DNA of 64,000 bases from Doris montereyensis. Lineage: Eukaryota > Mollusca > Gastropoda > Nudibranchia > Dorididae. Within the stretch, counting starts at the first letter, position 1. Every line of letters starts with the position of its first letter. The translations under genes and the position numbers were made by a program. Shown one piece after another: positions 40,456 through 51,700 of this stretch. Where the stretch lies: assembly GCA_037039925.1 (NCBI GenBank), contig JAXRKP010000700.1:85001-149000 (forward strand), in the 5' to 3' direction. Below the pieces are notes generated by a model. That model ran no database searches, had not been told where the DNA came from, and saw only the letters and a program-made list of their open reading frames with translations.

Positions 40456-40880
40456 TTACTTTCTGGAGGGATTATGTAATTGTTGAAAATACTTTCTCCG
40501 TGTTTCCATGATTTCGCTGTCTTCTTTCATTATTTCTCCTTTGGCATTCTTAATTTGTCGTATTGGGCATGCTTTGGTCCTTCTCATGCTCTTCATAGCT
40601 TTTGATTTCCTTGATAGCTTTCTTGAAGTCTTTGTCAAAACTCTTCCCATTGTTCCTGTTTTGCTTTCCTAACTTCCTCTTTCGCGATAGTTCTTTTACT
40701 CACGTAATCTATCCTATCCTCTGGTCTCTTTGTTTGCAAGAATTTCTTCCAGGCATCTTTCTTTTCTTTGATCTTAGTCTTGACATTCTCATTCCACCAC
40801 GCTGTTCTTTTCCTATCTCCTTTAATTTGTTTCCTTCCACATGCCTCTTCAGTACAACTGAGGAGTGTTTCTTTATACAT
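40456..40880 (-). pseudogene. RTE linker between endonuclease and reverse transcriptase
   Basis: Two overlapping frames (40,635-40,880 and 40,456-40,650) give KRTAWWNENVKTKIKEKKDA, KEEVRKAKQEQWEEF and RQIKNAKGEIMKEDSEIMET. W-W-N and the D-x-E-I-M-E-x-x-x-x-Y-F-x-x-L segment are typical of this family. Confidence 0.75.
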
Positions 40881-41104
40881 CTGCCACTTTTTTTCTATTG
40901 TGCTATCATTCAGATCTACCTGTCTTTCACTGATAATTTTTTTATCCTAGATTGGTACATCTGTTTTACTACTGGTTTATTTAGTTCCTCTATTTTGAGT
41001 TAAGTAGCTTTCTTCTCTGTCCTTTTCTGGGCTTTTTCTTCAGTCAGTAATCTCATTTTGGTAATCACTATGACTAAGTGATGATCACTAAATATTTCAG
41101 CTCC

Positions 41105-41731
41105 TCAGTTTATTCTTGCATCCAATGTATTGTAAAAAAGGGAGCTGCTAACTATTATGTAATCTATCATTGACTTTTCACACTTGTCTTCATTTACTCT
41201 TGTATATTTGTGGATATCTTTATGAGGAAGAAAGGTGTTTGCTATTTTCATGTTATTCTTTAGGCAAAAATGTATTAGTCTCTCTCCATTTGGAGAAGTT
41301 GTTGCCTCTCCTTCTTTATCTATTACTCCTCCTGACGTTTCTACATTGTTGCCTGCTCTAGCGTTTAAATCTCCTAAAAGTATTAGTTCCTGTTTGAGTT
41401 TAAGATTCTCTGCAGCTATTTGTAAATCGTTTTCGAAGATATCTTTTTCTTCTTTAGTTGCGTCTTCGTTTGGTCCATAAGTTATTAATAATTTAATTTC
41501 TCGTCCTTTTGGTTTGATATTTACCTGTAATAGACGTGGGCTTATAAATTTCCAACTTTCTAATAACTTTTCATGCCTTTTATGCACTAAGAGGCCTACT
41601 CCTGCTCTAGGTCTATCTTTGACATCTACTCCTGAGAAGATAAAAATATGATTCGGTCCTACATTTTCTATTCCTTGTCCTTTTTTCTTTGTTTCTGTAA
41701 TGGCGAAAATATCTGCTTTCAATTTTTCCAT
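41105..41731 (-). pseudogene. RTE endonuclease domain
   Basis: 208-residue frame with ADIFAITETKKKGQG (catalytic Glu), GVGLLVHK, ITYGPNED, LILLGDLNARAGNN and YTRVNEDKCEKSMIDYII. This is the RTE form of the exonuclease/endonuclease/phosphatase fold. The domain actually starts about 20 residues earlier (NVRAIKGKELELVEEMEK). The C-terminal SDHH motif is lost at the frame break near 41,100; the following AATATTTAGTGATCATCACT on the minus strand shows where it was. Confidence 0.88.
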
Positions 41732-41953
41732 TTCTTCAACTAATTCTAACTCTTTTCCTTTTATTGCCCTAACATTCTATGTTCCAAAAATCACAGTCCG
41801 TATTCGTTTCCAAGTTCGTCTTCGAAAGATCAAGCCGGTTATATTATTTTTTATTTCTCTGAATCTGATGGCTTTGGATAAGCAGGGGATTAGCCCACTG
41901 TACACTAGGTAGATGGTGAGGCTGCTACCTTGAGACCCCCTACTAGGCCTTGA

Positions 41954-42146
41954 TATTTTCTGTCAGGGTTAACTTCCTTAGCCTTATTCAACACCAGCAT
42001 GCAAGGCAGCAGGTTGCTATTTTCTGTCAGGGTTAACTCCCTTAGCCTTTGATCAGTCAAGACCGGCCTGCAAGGCAGCAGGTTGTTTTCTTTCAAGGTT
42101 TTCCCTTAGCCTTTGGTCGGCCAAGACCCGCCTGCAAGGCAACAAG
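41954..42146 (-). repeat. Three ~65-bp tandem units at the LINE 5' end
   Basis: Copies start at about 41,954, 42,018 and 42,084. Shared blocks are TTTTCTGTCAGGGTTAACT, CCTTAGCCTTTG and TGCAAGGCAGCAGGTTG. They sit immediately upstream (minus strand) of the endonuclease region. Confidence 0.85.
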
Positions 42147-42741
42147 GGAGTCGTGGAGGGCGGGATCATCTACTCCCCGTACAGGTGCTTACCTGTCCCT
42201 GCGCGGAAGATCAAGTGTACATGCAATGAACAGACGATGAGACGTAGATCTCGGAGTGGTGGTAGATTTAGCGATTTTTATGCTATTTTCTCCGAATATG
42301 AATTATAAATTATCTCATATTTCTACATCAAACAAAAATTGCTCCGTATCCTTGGCTGTAAACAAGCATTTTTATTATGATTTAAGTGGAAATAAAATAG
42401 AAGCGGGGGAATTGGGCTCTTCGTAAATACACGGACGGAAGGTAGTCTCTTGCTGGATTAGACGTGTGTAGGACCCACAAATATCATAATCATATCCATA
42501 TCTGTGGTATCGGTAGGACCTCGGGGCGTACTCTTTTCCACACAAAGTTTATTATTAGATCTAGGGCAAGACCAGTAGGCTATAGAAGCTTTGGTAATTC
42601 TAGTCTATATCTCTTAGGTCTCTTAGAATCACAAGATCATTTTAAGCATCCTGTTGAGCAGGGAGACTGAGTTTGTTTCTGATCCTGCCGTATTGAGGAA
42701 ACCCTTTGCTTTTATCAAATTGTTTTTAATTAATCTCCAAG
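42147..42741 (+). promoter_or_regulatory. Upstream region of the WBP1/VOPP1-like gene
   Basis: About 600 bp between the LINE and the start codon, probably containing promoter and 5' UTR. No TATA box or initiator stands out. AGATCT motifs occur at 42,244 and 42,557. Confidence 0.3.
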
Positions 42742-42792
42742 ATGGATTACACGACAATTTTGTTTTGTTTCACGGTCTTACCTACTGTGACA
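42742..42792 (+). CDS. WBP1/VOPP1-like exon 1
   Basis: MDYTTILFCFTVLPTVT then GTAAGT, phase 0. Hydrophobic signal peptide. Confidence 0.8.
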
Positions 42793-45700
42793 GTAAGTAG
42801 AGTGAGCTATCTAAAATCCATAAATCTAGATCTATGTTCTTTAGATATTAGCATCTAGACGCGCTCTAGATCTGGGTTTTTTTGCGAAAAATGTATAATA
42901 TAATAAATATGACAATTTGATGTTATTTCAATTCAACTATGACCATACTTTCATTGTAATGATGTCATCTGGGTCTCTGCCACTCTAAAAGTGGGTGTCA
43001 CCGTCGTCGCAAAGTCCGTCAGAGCTCAGCTGTCACTATTGTCAGCCAGGCCAATTTAGAAATATTGTAGAGCGAGCTCTGTCCCCACGGAAATGTGCAA
43101 ATTTTATTAAAACCTTCTAAATGAAAGTCTAAATTGGCTCAAGGAAAAGCCAAAATTTGCCAAACAACCCGCAACATTTGAAAAATGTACCCAAAAATTT
43201 GTAAACCACCAAATAGATCAAGCATGTCAAATTCAATTTCAAAACCAAAAGAAAAAATTACAAATTATAATTGGGGAAAATTGTAATTTATTGTGGAAAA
43301 GTTGAAAATTTGATAGTTGTTGCGACTATCAAATTTTCAACTTTTCGTAATAAATTACAATTTTCACAGGGACAGAATGTATGCCAAAAAAGAGCAGTGT
43401 GGCAGGTTTCACAAAATGGTCCATCCCCATTTCCCTCTTTTGTCAAAATGTACATGTTATATTTCTTACAAGTGTTATATATACCATGTTAAAGCTTAGA
43501 ACATGAAGATTCCAGATATATGACTTTAAGAGATAGCAAAGGACTTTGGGGCAAGTAAATTAGCTTTTAAAAGTCATGTTTTTCAGTCAAGGAGCATAAC
43601 TGTGAAAATTTTAGGTCCAATGCCAGTGATGTAATGTTACGTGAACTGCACGCGTCCGTCGACCGAGGTTTCCCTGGCGTTTATTTAGTGACGTAACGCT
43701 TGGGCATCTGGTTTGGAGAGTTCATTGACTTTTCCCTAGTTCTCAATAAGATGTGAAGTCTGTGTTTGTGTTTCCCGACACCTCGGGCGTGGAGTCGACG
43801 GCCGGTGCCTTGCCGTTGATCAAATGACTCGCGTGTTCCAAATCGTGTGGATGGATGAAAACCGATGCTTTTTTGTCCCGTTTTTGTAAAATTCTGTGAT
43901 TGTACGCCTTTGTACTATCCTTATTATGTGTTACGGGTTTATCGTGTGTACCATTCTGCTCAAACTGGTACGGTAAACTTCACGACTAATAATTTTAACG
44001 AGGGAGGATGCGATATGTATAGGCCGATATTTGCCAATAGAGAGAGAGATACAAAACCCTCGCCGAAAAGAAAGCACTTTTGACGACAATGGTTCTTTTC
44101 TCCCCGTACGAGCCCCCTCCCATCATTACTTCTCGGCTACTCCCGTCATCACTCACTCACCCCCCTCTCAAACTATCTACAGTCACATAGAGCGCCCCAC
44201 AAAATTTGTCTTTATCGATCGATAATTGCTTCGCGGAATACGGGACAGGATGGGAGCGGTAGCTGACAAATCTTGAATTCTACTTGAACCTGTGCTATTA
44301 GTATTATTTTTCTCTCTCTCTCTCTCTCGTTGAAATGCGTTTTTAGTAATATTGTATTGTTATGCGAAGAAGACTGTGCATAGTGGAGACGTAGAGTCAC
44401 TATCGTTGTAATGGACTTCTAAACCTCCCGTATTGCCAATTATCTTGTCTTTATTTATTAGAACATAATAAATCATGAAAGCCTATTGATTGCCAGACTT
44501 CTTTACATAAGTTTCACTCACGATAAGCCAAAGCAGGTTTTGCTAATGCAACCGAATCTAACCTGAACGGTCTCGAATCTAACCTGATCACAGTCTCCTT
44601 TCTGATGTCCGATCATCGTCTACATTTTTGCATGGCCGTAAGCGCATGGCCGTGAGAAGTCAAACCAAGACAAAATATTCCGCAAAGCCAACCAGACAAT
44701 TTAAAAACAAAAATTTCATGATTTCCCAATAGGCTTACACGAGATGAACTACGAGACAATAGCTCGACGCAATATTACTGTTATTAGATCTCAGATCGAA
44801 CAAAATATTTTTTGTCCGACCATGAGGTTCTGTAGACTGACAGTAGTCTCATGGTATTCTCACTCTCATTTAGAGTTACCTATGATTTTTTTCGTGTCTT
44901 TTACAGAATATATGGTCGTAGGAATACGTTTTCTTTCACTCCAGATCATAAAAACGGCGCTTCTACGTATTTTTCAACTTTTTTTTTCAGCTCTTACTGT
45001 GTGTTCATTTGTAGACATCGGTTGTTACATAATAACGAAAATCTGAAACCTGCCTCACGTGATCACTGCAAAAGATAAAAAATATTTAGAACTCGCCAAG
45101 TTTTCTTTGAACAATTCTCTTTCACATGGAATTAAAGAAAACAGAATAAAAGGTTGTTGACCTCACCTACCTTAAGGTGAAAAGGGACTTATTAAAAAGA
45201 GGGAAATGCCGTCTGTCTGGATTGCTGACGTTCACACCCAAAAAATATTCACAAAACACACAAATTGAAAGTAAATTTCACAATATTATGTTTTTTATAT
45301 CTGCGATGTCAAAGAAACATGGACCAAATGTTAAGAAGATTCATCAATTAGACTTTAAGAAAGATTAATAGAAGAGTTCAAGTTATCATTGGGTCCCATT
45401 TTTGTGAAACCTGCCGTGTAGAAGTTTGTGGGATAGGTTCCTTGTAATTCATCAAGAAGGGATCTAAAAATCCTGTATATGAAAATAAGGTAGTTCACAA
45501 ATTGAAATCTAGAAGATCTAAATTCTAGGTTCTATTGATCTATGTATAGAATATAATTAAATCTAGATCCATTTGGTTCACAACCTACTTTAAATAGAGG
45601 TACTAACCAACGCTTATTCTGACAACACTGGACCCATGATGTCCCTCAGCGGCAATTACATAATCTTGTAAGTATCTCTTTGTTATTTACCTGACCACCA

Positions 45701-48700
45701 TGGGCTTTTCAATCCCCGTTATTACATCTGTGCATATGCAAGTTAAAAGAAAGAGTAATTATGTTAACAAATACAACATAAATCTATTACCTGATTCATT
45801 CTAATATGAATACAATCTAATGCTCACAAAAGTAATTTGATGCATCATTTCATACCCTCTTAATTTTTTATTTTGACCAACATTTTATTAATGCTTTTAT
45901 ACAATTTTGATTTCCTATTCACAGCATGCCATCATTTGTGGGGAATACACTTGTACTGGTAAGTCTATCTTTGTTTTGTCTTTTAATTGTGAGGTTTTAA
46001 AAATAGTAATTTTTTACTTTTATGTCTTGATTGTGCAGTAAACCATTGTTAACCTTATGTGATGAAATAATAGTTTGATGATATTACAATGTTCAGTGTT
46101 GACCAATGATGGGGAGGGACATTGTCTTATTGTGTTTGAATGGAGGGTTATATCAAAAATCAAATATGTCAAAATATATCTCTACCTCTTTTTCACCCAA
46201 GAATGAAGACCGTATGTGTCGAAAGTGCAAGAGAAAGTTGAAACTTTCATCTAGGTTTGAACTTTGATACTAAAATAGATCATTTCTTATGTTCATGATT
46301 GCACTTGGTATCTGGACAAGAGGAAGGGCAGCTATTTGAAGTGTGTAGACATTAGAACTACAAAAATCTTCCTACTGTATAGAAATGGACTTTGGAGGGA
46401 GGCTAAATTTGAGAAGTGAGAGGAAGACGTGAAAAACCACTGCATTGTGTAAGAGGTCGGGGCTGCTTGGGAAGAGGAGAATTCTTGTTGAACTGTAGGA
46501 GGAGAACGACAAGAGTAAAGAATGGTGGTCACTCATGTCGCTGTAAAGGAGAAGAGAGGATGATACTCAGTGATAGATAGACTATTGGACACTTTCCATA
46601 GAATTATCATTGCTCCACCAATTCTTTAAATGTGAGGGTGACAAGGAATAAATGTCGTTCATTGAAACTCTACTACATAGTATTTGACACAGCCAGCCAC
46701 ATTGAAATGTCGGAGCAAAGCTTGATTTCGAGTAGCTTCGTGGATTATTTACACTTTTTATTTGGTAACAGTAATATCTAACAATGGGCGAAGGCAAGAT
46801 ATATTAGTAGATATAATACGATATAGATTTTGACAAAAATGTATCATACAGGTCTAAAAACAGGTCAAGAAAATGCAGAAAACACAATGACAATATTCAC
46901 TGCACGATAATTGGCAGACTTAGAAGTTTACATAGTGCAAAAGTTCTACACAAATTGGCGGGCAAAGTAGTTCTAGGGTTAAATATAGCAATGCCTTCTG
47001 TTGCAACACTACAAACTTCGACATAAATTCTGTTTTTTATGACTACAAACTTGAAGAGGATGTTTGCAACATTTCTGCCACACTGCTAATCTATAGTTTC
47101 ACAGCACCTGCCATTACTAGCAAACAATATACAGCCTGGTATTCGCGCGTCATCAAATGCCAATCTAACTTGTGGCATTGACTCATTACCAGGTTTCGAT
47201 CTTCATACTGATGGCACACACACACACACACTACAAGGCAACGATCACGCCTTGGCAACAGTGTCAATCTTCATTATGGCATTGACTCATTGCCATGTTC
47301 CAACCAGCAGGTGCCTCTGCAACAAAGCATTGACTTATTATGTAGCCCTGATCTTCTCTCACAATGGCACCAACATACTGTGAGACAATTATATATAATC
47401 TCGGGCTGGCACTAGTGCACCACAAAATGCCAATTGCATTATAATGGTAACATTGACTATTACCAGGTTCCATTCTTCATTACGATGGCATCAGCATACT
47501 ACAAGACAATGATTTTGGCCTGACACCAGTGTGCTATAATGATTTATTACCAGATGCCTGTCTTCAAAACGATGCTACCACCAGCACATTCTCTCACACA
47601 GAGAGAGAGAAAGAGAAGGATGGAAGAAGGAGACAGAAAAAGAAAGGGGACAAAATAAGAGATGAAAAGCGTGAAAGAGACAAACAGAAACAGAGAAAGA
47701 GAGAGATATTTCTGAAGGGGTGGATAAAGAGATGACTGAAGGGATATAAGTAGTATAACTTGTACCTACTTGTTTCACCTTTTTCTTTTGTGACTTTACA
47801 TTCACATAAAATGTTGTTAATATTGCTGTAAATGATTAATTAATTTGTCTGTGTTTTAAATGTTTATGATTATTATCATTATCATCTACAAACAATATAA
47901 GAAATGTTTTGCTATAAATATATAAAATATAAAGTAAGATAACAATACCAACAACATTGATGATGAATACAACAAAAGAATACGAATGCCTAAATATGTG
48001 ATCAAAGTCATGTCTGACTTATATTAAAACAGTTAGAATGGCCCATAGTTCACACAATTTAGCACATTAATAACGACATCAGAAATGGCGTAGCCGCCAA
48101 CGCTACAGCGAGAAAGTTAGCCGAGCCTATGATTTACTAAATTAATCAAGACACATTTAGTAGAGTAGTGGGAATGGTAAGAGCAGTTAACTTACATATG
48201 ACCACTTAGCTGGATCTATCAAAATCATTTCTAACTTTTATTGCATAATCGGCTAAGCACAAAAATATATTTTACAAGTGAAAAATTATCAAAATCAGTT
48301 ATTATAGCCATATTTCTAGCTCTAAATGACTTGTAGTTAAAGTTCTGCACATCATTTGGCTCCTTTTTTTGATTAATGCAGTCTTTTTCCTTCTCCTGTA
48401 AATTCTTGAGAAAATGCAGTTAGCCGACTCTATCATTCCACGATATGTGTTTAGTGGTAAAGCAAAGTACAGTAGTAACCACTTAAATGCCCGGTGCTTC
48501 GGAAGTAGACAAAACGGGCATTTAGGCAAAAGTAGGTCAGGGGCAACAATTTGGGGGTAAGCCTATTTCTGTGAAGTTGGGTTTCCCTAGTGACTTGTCA
48601 ATTTCATCCAGGATTTGAAGCTTCTTTTGTAAATCATTTGCTGGTTTATTCATTTCTATTTTCAAGATGTAGATCTGTATATATAACTGCAAAATTCAAG

Positions 48701-51700
48701 TTGTTGCTATGGAGGTTAAGAGAAAAAGGACCTGATCCAGTGTTTCCTCATTAACTGGCATAACCCACACTACAATCACATGACTTATTTAATCATGAAA
48801 CCTATGACTTAAGTAATGATGCAAATTTGGATGAAAAAACTGAATAAAGAAAAGCCTCATCCAATGGGACCAGTGTGAGAATAAATTAAGACGAATCTTA
48901 CAATTCCTTCGATTCATAATCCTCATGTTAAAATTAAGACAACAGATAGACAAGGATAAAGATTCTTAGCCAGATCGTTTGTTATGGAAAAGTCATCAGC
49001 TGTATGAACAATTTAATGCGAGAAAATGGACACCTGGAAACCATTAAGCCCTTTAACACTGAGGTGGTGAGCGCGCGGATGGGTTGACTGTCTCTCGCCA
49101 CAAAGACCCGAAGTCACATTGGATACGGCCAATGCCAGACAGGGGGCAATAAACCTGTTCACACCTTGTCCCTCGATCATGATGAGCGCCCGGTCTAAAG
49201 ACGCCAGGTGATTGCATGCCACTTATGACATCAAGAAAGAGATGACGGGTCCGGAAGACTACAAATCTAATTGCCTGATGAAAGACCAGTGATCCAATGG
49301 GACGAAGATGTGCTGTACAGTGGGTTGAGTTATGAAGAGAAGATTGGTCAACGTTTAGTACATTAGGGCCTACAATGGATAGGTAATGAAGGGTGGTTGC
49401 AATGCATGGCACATTGTTGACGGGTATAAGCCCTATTAGATTAGTGATTGGAATACATGTATGATAAAGAAAAACAGAATATTTAATCAATATATTTTAT
49501 GATACTTTGGAGAAAGTTGTCGTTGAGATTGAGCATTTAGACGAAAATCTTGGTTTTGAAACGGGCATTTAGATGGGCAATTTATATTGAGAAAAAAATC
49601 GGTTTCACTGAAATTGCGGGCATTTAGGCAGCAGGCATTTAGGTGGTCACTACTGTACCACGGCCAGTGTTGCGATGTTCAACTATGATAAGTGCTAAAT
49701 TAATTTCTTTTCTTTTTATGACTCAGGTGCAGGTCCTTACTGCTGTACTCTCAGCTCAGGTACAATAGGATGTTGCTGGAGGTCATATGTTTATCAAATG
49801 TGGTGTAAGTATGTTATGTGTGTAATAAAAGCAATGTCCCTAGCAAGTATCAAAATGAATAGATAGAGTGTCTGGCTATTTTTCAAGAGACCCGAGTTCA
49901 ATTCCCAGTGTAGGCATTTTTCCTGGCCTCATGTGGACCCAGGAACGAAATGGGTAGTTAGTTCTATTCAGGCATGACAAAAGTAAAATTTGTATCGAAA
50001 ATAATGGTTAGCTACCACATTTTTACTGTAGCGCCAATTTTCATTTGCCTATGAAATTGATTGTGAATAAAGAAAAGATTCTGTAATGGAGGATAAACTT
50101 AAAGCCAGTTATTTTAGTCTCACCTAACAATCCATATTTTATATGTAATATCTTGTAACTACTCCAAACTGTTTTGGTTTCTCTGCAGCAACACAGTTAA
50201 AAAATTATATCATGCAATAGAAGTTTTTGTTCTGATTAATTTGACACATTATACTATCATGAAATGGTGAATTTTCAATTTAGTTTTCCCAAAACGTGAA
50301 AATAAATAAAATGTCATTTTTACAGCTGCTGTAACTAAGTGTAAACACAAGTCAGCTCAGTCAAACTTTCTGAATTTTAACTTTTACAGATAGACGATAA
50401 GCCCACTTTTGATTTTATTTTTGCTATTCTCAGAAAATCATGATAGATTTTATTTATTTTAACAAAAACACCACAGATGCAAAAAAGGTTAAAATTGGCA
50501 GCTGAGACAAAAAGTGTAATTTTCCAACAAAGCTTTTGAAAGACCGGGCAGTGGACAGGTAGGCCTTTCTTTCGAGATTGTACACTTTCTGAGCTTTTTT
50601 CACATTAATTTTGTTAGTTTTTTCAAATTGTACACTATTTTCCCCATATCTTTCTCCTTTTACTAATTTAAAATGTACATCCATTTTCTTCTTCTTTTAG
50701 GTTCTGGTTTATTTGGGTCATCATTTTTTTTATTGTCATGGGCTGTTCTGCCGCACTCTGGCGTCGCCGCAGAAGGACTGTACGGTATACAATGATGGCT
50801 AACTCTCAGTATCCAGCCTATGGAACAGTTGTTCATCCTGGTCCTGGCCCTGGTCGTGGCCCTGTGTACAATAATTCCGTCAGATCTATGCCACCACCCA
50901 CTGCTCCCGTTCCACCTCCATCTTACGCAGCTGCTGAAGCTTCGGTGTGTATGCTCTCTTATTCATGCAAGATTTAGATTTCTTGCTTATAATTATAAAT
51001 GATTTTTATGTAGTTACATTAGGTACCACAAGTTGTCCGCCCCAGCCATGAGTGAGATCGTCCTCTTTAAGTGCTTGGTACTCAAATTGCTACCGTTCGG
51101 ACAAGAATAAGGGTATCCGTGTAATTTTTTTGATACCATGCACGGGAGATAACTGCAGATAACTGCCGCTATTTTTAAGCCACTCTCTATGATGCCGGCA
51201 ATGAGAAAGGTAGTGCGAATATCGATTGAGAAATTTGAGAGTCCCTTGCCCAAATTTGTAAAACTCGAAAGTGATATGATTAAAAAGCTTATTATTTGCA
51301 TTTTTAACATAGCATAATTTCAAAACCATAACTGTTTTCTTGGTGAGACGGTTCTTTATCAAACAAACCCAGCAACGCGACCAGTCCTCCACTACAGCGA
51401 CGTCGGCTTGAACGGGAGTAGGTCATGGTTCTGCCAGTGACCAGCAATCCCGGCGAACACCTCCCGATAGCTTACCCCGAGATGGAAAGTCAACATTCTT
51501 TAAATGAAACTCACTTAAAATCTTCATTCAATGAGTATTTTATAATTATTTAAAAACACAACCTACTGTTACCATACATATTTGTTGTAAATGAAAGAGA
51601 TGGTAATAGTGTTGCAAACCCTTACCGCAGGTAGATCTAGTGTTTAGTACCGTCGACATGTCAAAATACTAGAGTTGGATAGGCCAGGAATAGATTCTAC

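Larger units (their letters stand above)
38870..42146 (-). mobile_element. RTE-clade LINE, nearly full length but frame-broken
   Basis: On the minus strand: three ~65-bp repeat units at the 5' end, an AP endonuclease (about 41,790-41,105), a linker (about 41,000-40,456), a reverse transcriptase (about 40,250-39,494) and the RTE C-terminal domain (39,222-38,932; LRWFGHVNRMNDNRIAKSVY, KGRPRRKWEEDV). The catalytic box is FADD. Frameshifts or stops separate the blocks (near 41,100, 40,640, 40,360, 39,490 and 39,230). The 3' end matches the copy ending near 59,575 (shared ACTGATAAAG-AAGAA), so that end is probably real. Confidence 0.88.

Noticed and set aside
49013..49490. 145-codon minus-strand frame inside the pogo-like element
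   Set aside because: No helix-turn-helix or DDE motif, so I do not call it a transposase.
49801..49810. Use of the GTAAGT donor at 49,805 for exon 3
   Set aside because: It would put exon 4 out of the frame that encodes the transmembrane helix, Arg cluster and PPSY; the overlapping GTGTAA donor keeps it.
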